Part shown: positions 54,413 to 64,000 of the stretch, one piece after another
How positions within the stretch are numbered: position 1 is the first letter of the stretch
Layout: each line of letters begins with the position of its first letter
Assembly: GCA_014529385.2 (NCBI GenBank)
Contig: CM043959.1
Coordinates: forward strand, 58,446,753 to 58,510,752
Direction of reading: 5' to 3'
DNA: 64,000 nt
DNA from: Adiantum capillus-veneris
Taxonomy: Eukaryota > Streptophyta > Polypodiopsida > Polypodiales > Pteridaceae
Notes under the pieces: model-generated
The model's database searches: none
The model's input: only the letters and a program-made list of their open reading frames with translations
Told to the model about the DNA's origin: nothing
Made by a program: the position numbers and the translations under genes

Positions 54413-55350
54413 TTACCTCTCTTTGATTTTAGTAAATGTGACCCATACACCTACGTGTCCGTCATAAAGACTCTCATGAAACTTTTTGATAAGCTCCTTT
54501 TGAGTGTCCTTATCATCCACAACTTTCAATAACATCCCATTTCTTTGTTTTGGATGCTTCCACAAGTACCCATCTTTCAAAAAGTATCCATAGGCTTTTT
54601 TGTGTATTCTTTTGAACTCTTGACCAGTCCTCCCTTCTTGCCTTGTCAAAGTGCTTAGATAGAGTCCAATGAGAAACCAATCACCTTGATATAGGTTCTC
54701 TGTAAATGACTCAAGTGCACTTGACAGGTAAATATATATATGATCACCCTCAACATGAGAGCTACTATAAAACCTCGTGCCTACATCGTCACCCTCAACA
54801 ACCCTTTCTTCTTCATTTTCATATCTGGCTTTAAAAAGCATATCCGCCCGCAATTGGATTATCTTTCCCTACAATATGCTTAAATTCTAGATTCAATGAC
54901 TTTTTGTAGGCAATCCATCTCAACATAGCAACGTCGGGAGTTGAGCAGCTTGTGATCATTCCAAGAATGGGTAGACAATCAATCTCCACTATTACATTTG
55001 CTCCTATCAAATACTTTTTGTCACACTTTAGTGTTGTAACTACGCCCCATAATTCTCTTTTTACTAGTGGACAATCGCATTGATGAGCACTTACGACCTT
55101 TGCTCCAGATCTTACCACAAATCTCTTGCCATCTTTGTCATCTTTCCCATCTGTCTATCCAATTCCTATGGGACTAGTATCCACTGTCACAATCACATGC
55201 CTTACACATTCATCGTTTGCTTTCCTCAAAGTTGGAGAGATTAGCAACAATTTATTTAATTTCCTCATGGCATGTGTATGCATTTTTGGTTCTTTCTCAA
55301 GAGTTGATACAAAGGTTCTGCTACATACGCATAATGTGAAATCGAGATAA
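54413..55350 (-). pseudogene. element D RNase H and integrase zinc region
   Basis: RNase H segments read V-T-V-D-T-S-P-I-G-I-G (55155-55200), V-K-R-E-L-W-G-V-V, E-I-D-C-L-P-I-L-G-M-I and F-K-H-I-V-G-K-D-N (54831-55118). The integrase zinc-binding part follows with D-G-Y-L-W-K-H-P and F-H-E-S-L-Y-D-G-H (54413-54853). Frames shift between them. Confidence 0.82.
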
Positions 55351-55860
55351 CATAAAACACACAGGCAGCTAGGAACCTTCAAACCTCAACCACATGTATA
55401 CATTTCTCTTTCATTCTTTGAATCACACCAACTGTTGCTAGAAAAGTTCTTCTACCATATGGCCCGTGCATATGCCCCACAATAAGAACTTCATTCACAC
55501 AAGACACTAACTTTTTCCAAGACAAGGTAAAGTTCGCTTCTTCCAAACTTGATAAATCGCACTTCAACACCTTGAGCATTTTTGAAATCCTCAATGATTT
55601 CGTACATTTCTATGGAGCATACATTCACAATCTCATTTCCAACACACAAATTACAATCCACTATAGACTTCAAGTCTTGCATAGTATCCACAAATGAACA
55701 CTCATCAAACACATTTGCAATGCATTCATCATCTTCTAATAAATCATTGGTCATTGAACCTTGTTGTACACTATTTACATATTGTCTTTCACCCCGCTTC
55801 AAGTCCTCACAATTTGTAAAACTGATAGATCTATAGTCTGTTAATCCTACAAATCCTATA
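55351..55860 (-). pseudogene. element D RT remnant lacking YxDD
   Basis: Only the end of RT is recognisable (V-L-I-V-G-H-M-H-G-P-Y-G-R-R, I-Q-R-M-K-E-K-C, 55379-55594). It is preceded by a segment with V-K/R-F-I-K-F-G-R-S-E-L-Y-L (55491-55802). The palm with YxDD is absent, so RT is dead by deletion. Confidence 0.7.
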
Positions 55861-56760
55861 GAAAATATCTTCTTTGTATATACATTGTGCGAGAATTTTT
55901 CTCTTCTTGTACCACTTCAATCCCGCTCTACAATGGTACATGGCCAAAACCCCTTGTAGTCCTTGAATTTTTTATTTGTCTTTGGCAAGGGTTTCTCTCT
56001 TAGAGTGTCACGGTTCCTTTCACGGTCCACACAAATAGTAAGGAATTGAACTGCACGCTTCCCATCCCTCTTCCATCCTAGCATAAGCTGATCCATAATC
56101 CATCACCTTTGTTTCCATACGAGTAGCAGTGATGTATGGCTACTCAAGTATAAGAGGATATGTAGAAATCTCATGAACAAAGAAGTTTTGGTAATTTTTC
56201 ACATCGTGTATAGTCACCCTTACGTTTGGACAAGCTCCATACAACTCTCCAGATGAGTTACTGGTGCAAGAATCATCCATCCATGATTTATATCGATTGG
56301 CCATTTGCCTTTTGGATATAGGCTCTTGGACATGAGGTTAATCTCCCACCCACGATCTATCAACACAATGCATGGCTCTGCTAAATCTCCCAATTTTACC
56401 AGGGTCTCAATAGTTGCTCTTGCCCTATGATTCTTGGAGTAATAACTCTTGTGAGTTGTCTCCACTTCATCCTCATCATCCAAGAAACAAACTTGTTTTA
56501 CTCCTCTAAACTTGTAGCAACCATCAATGGTTTCATCAATTTGATTACCAAAAACGTGTACTTCTTGTGCATTTAAAGTCTCTCCTTCACCCTGTACATG
56601 GATAGCTTCAATAAGCGACTGTCTCTTTCTCTTGATTATGTCAATGATGTCTTCATGGGACTCCCTCTTTGCTATGCCAAGGACCTCACCCAAGGTAAAT
56701 TCAACCTTACTGTTCCAAATCCTTTCCTCCAAAACCTTTTTGAGATCTGTCGTTGCCACT
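55861..56760 (-). pseudogene. element D gag end and aspartic protease
   Basis: The open frame 56220-56759 carries T-L-G-E-V-L-G-I-A-K-R near its start and the protease core V-L-I-D-R-G-W-E-I-N-L-M-S-K near 56340. The active triplet D-S/H-G has become D-R-G. A continuation Y-P-L-I-L-E-stop-P-Y-I-T-A-T-R-M-E-T lies at 56090-56180. Confidence 0.75.
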
Positions 56761-58361
56761 ATGTTGGATTGGAGCTTGTAGGCTGGACCCTTTGCTCTAC
56801 TTTCATTGCCTCCTTCTTATTTTCTTTAGAAGCTTCCTTCATAGGCACTTCATGTATAGGCATCTCTTGTGGGGAAGCTGCTCTAGGAGGCATCGTGCCC
56901 TTCTACCTCAACTCCTCGTGGTCCTTCATCCCCGTTCTCACCCTTGCATTTCTCTTCAACAACGACCTCATTGGCTTGATATTTGGCAGTGTATGCATGC
57001 ATTGACAAAGAGTCTACGAGGTCATCCCAACCCATTTCTGGCATAATGCAATCTCCAGCTTCCTGCAAAACCTCTTTAGCCATTTTACCCTTCATAGCAA
57101 ATTCTATTGCACATGGCCACAACTCTCTAATACCATTAGATACTTCTTCTTGAACTTGAATCCTTTATGGATAATGTGATCTACCTTGAGCTCATAGGCG
57201 ACTGTCGCAACCATTGAGATGGCATGGATAATAGCTATGTCCTCCTCAACTAGCTTCTTCATCCCTCTTTTACCAAAGTTTGTCCCCTAGGGCTTACCTA
57301 TTTCACTTAAGTGATTCTTGCAAATTTTAAAGAAAACAAGCTCCCTCATCAAAGCATCTTTAAAGCTTTCACAATCCCTCCTTGCATGGTCAATATTGTC
57401 ACACCATATGCATCTATGCACAAAGCCTTCTTTGTTTGAGGTCTTTGCCTTGTAGGTTGACACGATAGTTGTCCCTTTTCTTCTATCCTTGTAATCTTTA
57501 GCTTTAGCCCTTTCATTCCCTTAAAAATATAATCTAAGATGGATTTTTCACCCTTTGGAACCACATTGTTGACATGCTTTATGTGACTCTTAGGAACACT
57601 TGGAGCTTGAGTTGGGTTGACTACCAACTTGTCTCTTTGACATTGTCGCTTAGCTAGTAGTGAAACTTCATCTTCGACCTCATTCGAATCGGTCTTTAGT
57701 CCCTATTCAACATCCTTATCCTCAAGTAGTAACTCCAACTTCGCTTGAATCTCTTTCCCTGTAGCATGAAATAAGAGCTCTGTCTTTTTTGAGTTTAGGG
57801 TATCATTTTTAGTCCTTGATAGTTGATCATAGCGCCTTTAAATTCCCTTAACAGTTCGATAGGCAAAAGTCTCACTTTTGGCCAAATTACGCACTCTCAA
57901 AATGTCCTCTTTGTCACCCTTTTGGAGTCCTCCATGAAATACTCTTCTTTTAAGGAAATTTGAATGCTTCCCAAGTTCCCCCATTCTCATTTCTAAGTCC
58001 CCTTACATACTCTGTGATCTCAAGAAACACAACAAGGTCAAAACTTTGTACCATCTCTACTTCAGACACTCGATGCAGCTCTATCTCCTTTACATACCCA
58101 CAAATATTCTTTATCATATCTTTGCCATCAAATTGGTCCATTTTCTTCATCGCTAATTGAAGGGCTTTGATCAACAAAAGCTCCCTTCTTTCAGCAGCTT
58201 GCTCCTACTGCAAAAGCACAATAAAAGCTTGAAACATCTGCATTGTAAATGGATCAAATCGCACCCCATGTTGCTCCACAGCTTTAAATTTGTTTTGAGA
58301 CCTTCAATGAAGCTTTTGAACCATCACCCTAGCATACTTCACATCGAGTTCATCAAATCTA
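56761..58361 (-). pseudogene. element D gag with CCHC knuckle
   Basis: Gag-frame sequence begins at the very edge of the 5' LTR (R-F-D-E-L-D-V-K-Y-A-R-V at about 58350). It continues through A-M-K-K-M-D-Q-F-D-G-K-D and F-D-L-V-V-F-L-E-I-T-E-Y-V (57950-58177). A zinc knuckle C-I-W-C-D-N-I-D-H-A-R-R-D-C is near 57370-57415. Frameshifts and stops are frequent. Confidence 0.75.
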
Positions 58362-59358
58362 TGTCAAGAAGTGCGCAGTGCAACTAGGAAAGCGTCGGGC
58401 CTCTGACTATGAGAGTTCGCAACAAAATCATGCGAGTCGCAGAAGATTTGAAGCGAAAGACAAACTAAAAATGAACAAAAATCCAGCCATGAAAGATTTA
58501 CTCTAAAAAAGAACCAAGATCAACTCAAAACTCTTGTTTATGTGATGATTTGGTGTAGCCTCGCTCCTAATTACAAAGATACAATGCATGTTTGCACTTT
58601 CTTTTGCCTTCAATTTTCATCGAGGCTATTTCATGGAAGCTTGAGAACTTTCATAGACAAGCTTACACACCTTTTTGAGGAGACAAAACCCTAATTGGAA
58701 CCCTCACACGCTTAAACACAGGTTGGAACAGTAACGGACTGCACTAGCATACTTTTAAAGAAGCCTGTGTATTCCTTCATAGAGAGGCTAAATGAGATGA
58801 TCCTTCTTCTTAAATGTTTCTCTAGCTCTAATAGTCATGGCACCATGAGTGATGTGGAATTTTGAACCATTTTATATCATTTTTGGGTCATTTTTTACCA
58901 TTTTATGACCATTTTTGCCATTTTCAGTCCAAAAATGTGTGTTTTTTCCTTTAAAAAGCCCAAACAAGCTGGGAAAATTTACTTTGGGCCCAAATTTTTC
59001 CGAACCTCATTTTTCTACTTGGCACGCACTTTAGATGCATCTTTGCGACTGCGTTCAAAACCGGCTATTTTTGGCCTAAATCGTTCGCACTAAACTTTCT
59101 AGGCAAAACGAATGTGCAAGCTCCATGCACTTGACATATTTCTAAACCACATTGGGCATATTTTAATGTGATAAAACACGCCATAGTGCCATGTCTAGGG
59201 CCTCACTGTCTCGATAAGGTATGTACACGATTGCAGCTGTGGCAACCGTTCTCGCACATTTGATACTATTTACATTGTCACATTTGGTCCCTCATATCAA
59301 AATCATAAAGAGAGAGATGAAATTTAAATTTACATTGTAAACGTGATGCAGAACGACA
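58362..59358 (-). repeat. 5' LTR of element D
   Basis: About 1.0 kb, minus-strand ends TGTCGTTCTGC and TTGACA, homologous to 47117-48148. No TGGTATCAGAGC or other convincing primer site follows it. Confidence 0.88.
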
Positions 59359-60211
59359 ACATAAGATGATTTCTAATTATCAAGTAGTTTCAAATTGTGT
59401 GGAGTGCTTATCAATACGTGAACATGTACAAATGCTCTCTTCTTATAATTTTTCTACTTAAAATGTAAAAGAAATCCAGATTTGGAATTGAAAATTGCTT
59501 TTTGCTCTAACTTTCATTTGGAGGAGTAACACACCAATATGTTTTATGACAACTAGTACTAAGATAACGACAAAGTGGTTGTATGAATTTTAATTTGGAA
59601 AGTATATGTTGACTACATTCAGAATGTAGCAGCACCTAGTACTAAGACAAAGAGTAAGCAACCACTACGAATGGAGAAGCAACTAGTACTAAGAGAATGA
59701 GGAAGACGGTCTAGTTAGACTATATGGGAAAGAGGTTTTATAGAACCTCTTGATGATATTTTGAATGCACTCAAAATGTAGCAAATGAGAAAGAGGTTGT
59801 ACATAAACATAAAAGTTGGAATTATAACGATTACAATCAAAATGTACCAAGGAAAATCCTAATCCTAATCGTAGGTTCTCAAAGTGGAGCGTAGATGACA
59901 ATCTCAAATCTGTTGGATCCTCACTAAAGAGCTTGAAGTAGGAACTAATGTATGTTTTGTTTAAGTTAACCATGCCCAATTATAGTATTATAGGAGATGG
60001 ATTGATGTGTTCAAGATATATAGTTTCATTGAATTCACACAACAAACCAAATAGTAAGGCATATGTATTTTGTTGTCCTTACATCACACGTAGTGAAGAC
60101 TGTCTCACTAAAGAGAGACAACCACACAAGGCCAAAAGTATTTCAAAAAAATTGCCTAATTGTTCCTTGCTAATGCATGCACGTAGCTTTCATAATCTCC
60201 AAACTATCAAT
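59359..60211. other. Spacer between elements D and E, no gene
   Basis: AT-rich. The word ctagtactaag recurs three times between 59550 and 59695. No coding domain. Confidence 0.45.
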
Positions 60212-61871
60212 TGTCATAATAACTAATATCTAATTCTCCTAAATGATTTTCTCATGTTAAACTGATCATTTAATATGGGAAAGTACCAGGGGAGAAAAAG
60301 CTAGAGTATTAGTAAGGCTAGCAGACTGGTCACAGTAGGGGGCCCACAGTAGGGATCCAAAGGGGTACCATCTGCAGAAGAGCAATGCGCAATGAATGGG
60401 CTCCAAAGACCTTAGGTTTAGCCCATTAAGACTTCCAAAAGGTTAAGTTCCAAAATTTCAAAGTGTAAGTCCAATGGTCAAATGTTAATGGAATTGGATG
60501 CTTTGTGTATGTACAAAAGTCCAAATAGCTAGATGACAAATTAGAAGGCGAGTTGGGATGATGACAAAGCTTGAGAAGTGACTAGACACACACACACACA
60601 CACACACACTATACACCTAAGCTTACCCTTTCCACAAAGTAAAGAGGACACATGTCAGGCATGCAAAGAAACCCCCAATTGTTGCCTGAATCCTATTGGA
60701 TGGGCACAGAAGTGGACCAATGAGAAGTTAGCTAGTGTAAACTAAATTTTTATTTTTATAAATGCTCAAGAAAATAACCAATAAGAAATAGTCTCCCTAA
60801 AAGACTATTGGACAGTGAAAAGGTCCAATGATAATTAGGCAGTTCCTAAAATTGCTTAATTCCTATTGGCCAAAAGACTAAAAGGTCCAATGAAAAAGCA
60901 GATAATTAATTCATTATTTGGCATTTACAAAATGGGAAAAAGGATGGACACTTGTCACAAGGCTCTTGACTGGGCCTCTCAAAGGCTATTGGCCAAATTA
61001 TTTACGGGCCAATAGGAATTAGCCAGCAAGAGTAAAACTCATACTCTAATACTATTGGCTAGGCTTTTCAAGGGCCAATAGGAATGCAACATGAGTAATT
61101 GGCAAGAGGGGTCAACCAAGAGGAGAGAGGGGGGTTGTTTTGAAGGGCGTTATTCCACACACACTCACACAACTCATGTGTAGAGGAAGAAAATCATCTC
61201 CTTCTCCAAGCTTTAATGGAAAGCTCATCTTCTTCTCCAAGTTTGAGAATGGAGGCCTACACCAACAACTCTTGGATATGGAATGCAAATCCAACCAAGA
61301 GCCAAGCTTCAATGCCATGCTTCTCTCCTCTATTATCTAATTGCTAAGCTAAGCTAAGCTGAGCTACAAGAGTAATTAAGTGAGGAAATACTTCTTTCTC
61401 GTAAGAATACTCCTTCTTCCTCTAGATCTACTCTCATACCCCGCTAGCTCTCACCATCTTCGAAGGTGTGTGAGGTCTTGGGTCTGAGACCAACGAGTAA
61501 TTGATGTTATGTGTTATCACGTGTAAGTTTGGTGCATGAAGCTTCCATCTTCATAGCACCGACGAGTTTTTACCAAGGAACACAAAGAATTGTATTGTAC
61601 AAAGTCTCTCTTAATGGGAGAAGTTATAATACAAATGCCTAATGGAGGGGGGACCGGTCCATGTAAATCCGGTCCTCAATAGTTGTCAATTGTTCTATTT
61701 CTCTCCCTCTTTCAAGTATTGTTATGCCAAACTAATTAGGTGTTATGCTAATGTTGTTATCTCCAACCAAGCACTCTTGTATGCTCATTAGGAATTTTCT
61801 CTTAACGAAATGCTCACTATGTTAAGTTATTTTCCTCTATTTACAAGCTTTATAGACCATTAATTGTTACA
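60212..61871 (+). repeat. 5' LTR of element E
   Basis: It starts TGTCATAATAACTAATATC and ends ...ATTGTTACA. It matches 28582-30013 in order, for example aaatgattttctcat near the start and ggaatgcaaatccaaccaag in the last third. It is about 1.66 kb. Confidence 0.88.
60587..60609 (+). repeat. (CA)n microsatellite
   Basis: Eleven CA units inside LTR E. Confidence 0.93.
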
Positions 61872-61890
61872 TTGGGTATCAGAGCTATCG
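61872..61890 (+). promoter_or_regulatory. Primer binding site, initiator tRNA-Met
   Basis: ttgggtatcagagctatcg abuts the LTR end. The ggtatcagagc core is the usual plant iMet primer site. It proves the orientation of element E. Confidence 0.9.
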
Positions 61891-62389
61891 ATTTCTCTTT
61901 TCTTGCTCAAGAAGAGACATTAGGAGAAAGTTGGACTCACTTTTTGGGCCTTTCAGTTCTAGAGAGAGAGTGGCGCTCGACCAATGAGGAAGAGGCCAAC
62001 GTTACGTTGAAAATCGACATTTTGGAGTCAAGCTCTTTTAAAAAAAGGAAGGAAATATTATTTTTGTTCATTAAATTGCACAATTTCACACTTTCAAGGC
62101 ATAAATGCCGTAAGTCGTACTAACTCTGTACTGAGGAATTTCAGAACTTTCATTGAAGACTCTATCTAGTATCTTTGTTCCCGCCCAAATATGACTTTGA
62201 GTAGCTCTTCCCTCTCAAAACTTCTTCCCTTTTTCATATTTGCGCTAACCTTTCTGTGTATTCTAATGCACACCATGTCTACTTCTTGAAGGCCTAGCAC
62301 TACCATTGACTCTGTTAGCATTTTTAACAGTTATACTATAGACGATCAAGCATGGATACCATCTCTAATAACTATATATCGGAAGTTGG
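61891..62389. other. Leader region of element E, no recognised gene
   Basis: A short frame (61872-62123) has no recognised motif. It may be gag leader or its relic. Confidence 0.4.
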
Positions 62390-63620
62390 GTTCTACTGCA
62401 AACTAGGAGGAGGAAGAGGAGGCAACGCAATGATTTTGTGGAGGCTTTCAAGGGACAAGTTAAAGAGTTTAAAGTGTGTGCACAAAGCAAGCGGGTGAAA
62501 GAGGTCCTCATACAACACACTTTCCAGCATGCAGACTTAAGGTTGCAAACATCTCCTCCAAGTTTTCCAAGGCATCGACCCAACTGTAAGTTATTTTGAG
62601 CATCTCGCTTAGTGCATGATTATATTCGAAGGTTAAGTGGTGGATATCATCTTTGGTATGTTTCAGATATTTATCCATCGAATAGGACAGATTGGCAACC
62701 AGTTGAGAGCATAGTTGGGAGTTTTGATGCTTTCCATGCGTTTATTGGTGAGCAAATGTACCGAGGAAGACAACACAAGGAACTTGTAGATAATGGAATT
62801 TTCTCTTATGATATGCGATATGTGGAACCGAGAACTTCCATTGGTTGGGGTCGTGTAGCTCCTTTGTCACTTCCATCCTTTGACAGCAAGGATTGGTCCT
62901 TGCCAGCTTCACAAACTAGTGAAAGCTTTAGGAATAAGTTGTTTCAGGATATACAAAAGTCCCTCAAGTATTCGATTGCCACAAATATAGTTCGGCTCGC
63001 ACTATTTATGCCTCTTGAAGTGTTTGTAGATTTTTTTTTTCGATGAGCAAATAAGAACTAGCGCAACAATGTTCATTTGCAAGTCTGAGAGCTGTTTGGA
63101 CTTTTTAGATGATAATTGGGCTAGGAAACAATCACAGAACAAAATCTGTATTTTGCAAAAGAAGTCCATAATTTGCAAGTTCATTATAAGCTCTCAAAAT
63201 TTCTTAGTATCGTTTTACTATATTAGATATCATCTTCTTAGTGGGCAACTTATTCCACTCGACCAAGATACAGAGAATAGCCTCGAGAACAAACCTTTAT
63301 CAATGGAGCTCTACTTTCGAGACAACCTACGTACTGTGATGGAGACAATGTCAAGCACAACTCTTGCACATCTCAGGGTAGATCTTACATGTGAAGAACT
63401 TCCACTTTTGCCGGAATTGTATGCATTCAGTCTCAACAATAGTAAGGTGCTTACTAAATCGATGAATTTTGATTGTCTTTAATACATTAAGACAAAATCT
63501 AACTTTTTCTTCTTTTCAGATTCCAAAACGCAAGGAGAAAACAACATTGTGCAAGGGGTCACTAACAAATATACTTCACTTAATTGCTTCCACCAGAAGT
63601 TAGGTCACATACCTTGTGCA
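62390..63620 (+). CDS. Unrecognised gene-like open frames, probably several exons
   Basis: I do not recognise this protein. The best frame (62612-63046, 144 codons) has normal composition: Y-H-L-W-Y-V-S-D-I-Y-P-S-N-R-T-D-W-Q-P, then R-T-S-I-G-W-G-R-V-A-P-L. The same frame extends upstream, through one stop, to about 62400 (Q-R-N-D-F-V-E-A-F-K-G). A second open part, 63240-63440 (L-I-P-L-D-Q-D-T-E-N-S-L-E, L-T-C-E-E-L-P-L-L-P-E-L-Y), follows an AG and ends at GTAAGG near 63442. A third (63520-63604) follows tcttttcag. The splice-like borders suggest exons, but phases do not join cleanly. It could be a host gene that element E surrounds, a captured gene, or a relic. Confidence 0.4.
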
Positions 63621-64000
63621 CGCAAAGGGCTTTGATGCCATGCAAACCATGATGTACTCTTCAAAATGACTAATGCAAAGACATTTTGTGGCGGTCAAAC
63701 AATGTTTCAAAAATGTACATTTTCATTGTTTCAAAACTTTATGTATTGTGTTGTTTCTATCAAGATTTATATAAGTAAATTGCTCCCTTTCCCTGCTACT
63801 GTCCTCTCCCCCTGTTTGTGCCACTCGTCCCCTGTTCTCTCCCCCGGTTTGTGCCACTCGTCCCTTGCCCTCCGCTCCTGTTGCCCCCCTGCCCTCTGCT
63901 CCTGTTGCTGCTACTTCTGCCTCTGGGGACACTGGTCTCGGGCATCCTTTCGTGTCGCTCGAAATCATGGGCCTCTTCCATGGCTTCCCATGCTTCTTGC
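63621..64000. repeat. Tandem gtttgtgccactcgtcccc units, otherwise no gene
   Basis: Between 63800 and 63910 the words gtttgtgccactcgtccc and cctccgctcctgttgccc each occur twice. The minus strand reads Gly/Arg/Ser-rich (G-T-S-G-T-N-R-G-R repeats), which could be a gag linker or chance from the repeats. Confidence 0.5.

Larger units (their letters stand above)
48208..54420 (-). pseudogene. element D integrase, interrupted by CACTA-2
   Basis: The N-terminal part (53736-54420) shows W-I-V-D-L-V-T-M-P-L-G-L-W, A-R-E-D-L-T-N-Q-V-E-G, Y-G-C-V-G-K-I-T-G-D (central Asp) and L-P-Y-A-L-W-T-N-R-T-T-H-S-S-V-T-G. It stops at Q-Q-L-E-K-D at 53736. The C-terminal part (48208-48640) resumes with Q-D-I-E-I-A-I-A-R-L-K-E-A-R, one stop, then V-Y-D-S-S-L-D-N-Q-H and K-R-W-F-G-P-Y-V-V. 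Removing the transposon and one GGT copy joins the two parts with a 1-nt frame difference, so there is also an independent indel. Confidence 0.88.
47117..59358 (-). mobile_element. Ty3/gypsy element D with both LTRs, containing CACTA-2
   Basis: LTRs at 47117-48148 (3' in element orientation) and 58362-59358 (5') share TGTC/GACA ends. Flanking bases ACGT (47113-47116) and ACAT (59359-59362) look like a 4-bp target duplication with one CpG-to-CpA change. Gag, protease, RT fragment, RNase H and integrase follow on the minus strand. CACTA-2 sits inside the integrase. Without it the element would be about 7.1 kb. Its proteins are clearly different from elements A and B, so it is a separate lineage. 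All genes are broken. Confidence 0.9.
60212..64000 (+). mobile_element. Element E: 5' LTR plus internal start, family of element B
   Basis: A complete LTR (60212-61871) is followed by a tRNA-iMet primer site. The LTR is homologous to the 3' LTR of chromodomain element B. Internal sequence continues to the right, but I do not recognise gag in it. The gene-like frames at 62.4-63.6 kb may be captured or inserted DNA. Confidence 0.75.

Noticed and set aside
1-64000. tRNA, rRNA, CRISPR, operon or bacterial features
   Set aside because: No cloverleaf with box A/B that I could support, no rRNA-like sequence and no regularly spaced direct repeats with unique spacers. The iMet-complementary strings at 27775 and 61872 are primer sites, not tRNA genes.

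Overview
This is plant nuclear DNA. It is a transposon-dense stretch with one clearly intact host gene and no RNA genes that I can see. A land plant is indicated by the germin-like protein gene, relics of a BRI1-type receptor kinase and a PRP22/DHX8 splicing helicase, a captured HIPP (heavy-metal isoprenylated protein) fragment, plant-type CACTA transposons, and Ty1/copia and Ty3/gypsy elements whose recognisable primer sites match initiator tRNA-Met. The nested insertions and long (GA)n, (GT)n and poly-G tracts suggest a large genome. I cannot name the species.

Layout. 1-4330: decayed Ty3/gypsy element (A) on the minus strand, running off the left edge. 6480-9800: plus-strand gypsy remnant with integrase, an extra ORF in the env position, a polypurine tract and a 3' LTR. 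10.1-13.6 kb: sparse DNA with a second gag-start relic and a 44-G run. 13.6-15.35 kb: minus-strand PRP22/DHX8 pseudogene with an internal duplication. 16.28-17.14 kb: BRI1-like kinase pseudogene. 18.1-30.0 kb: chromodomain-bearing gypsy element (B), split inside its chromodomain by a 5.1-kb Tork-like copia element (22857-27982) with 192-bp LTRs and a GAAGA target duplication. 30.46-33.41 kb: truncated second copia element. 33.7-34.1 kb: 42-bp minisatellite. 35.5 to about 40.0 kb: CACTA-1. 40.8-44.4 kb: microsatellite-rich DNA. 44.54-46.56 kb: germin-like gene with two exons. 47117-59358: gypsy element D on the minus strand with both LTRs, interrupted in its integrase by CACTA-2 (48641-53735, TSD GGT). 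60212-61871: 5' LTR of a relative of element B, followed by a tRNA-iMet primer site. 62.4-63.6 kb: gene-like open frames I do not recognise.

How the parts relate. CACTA-1 and CACTA-2 are siblings with complementary losses. CACTA-1 keeps much of a TNP2-like transposase but has a broken second gene. CACTA-2 keeps an open three-exon second gene but only the N-terminus of TNP2. CACTA-2 also carries a fragment of a host HIPP gene (HMA-domain CxxC half and C-terminal CaaX-like end) between copies of an AAATCTAA-rich repeat. The most interesting items are this gene capture, the two-level nesting with readable target duplications, the env-position ORF, and the missing leader/primer site in gypsy D.
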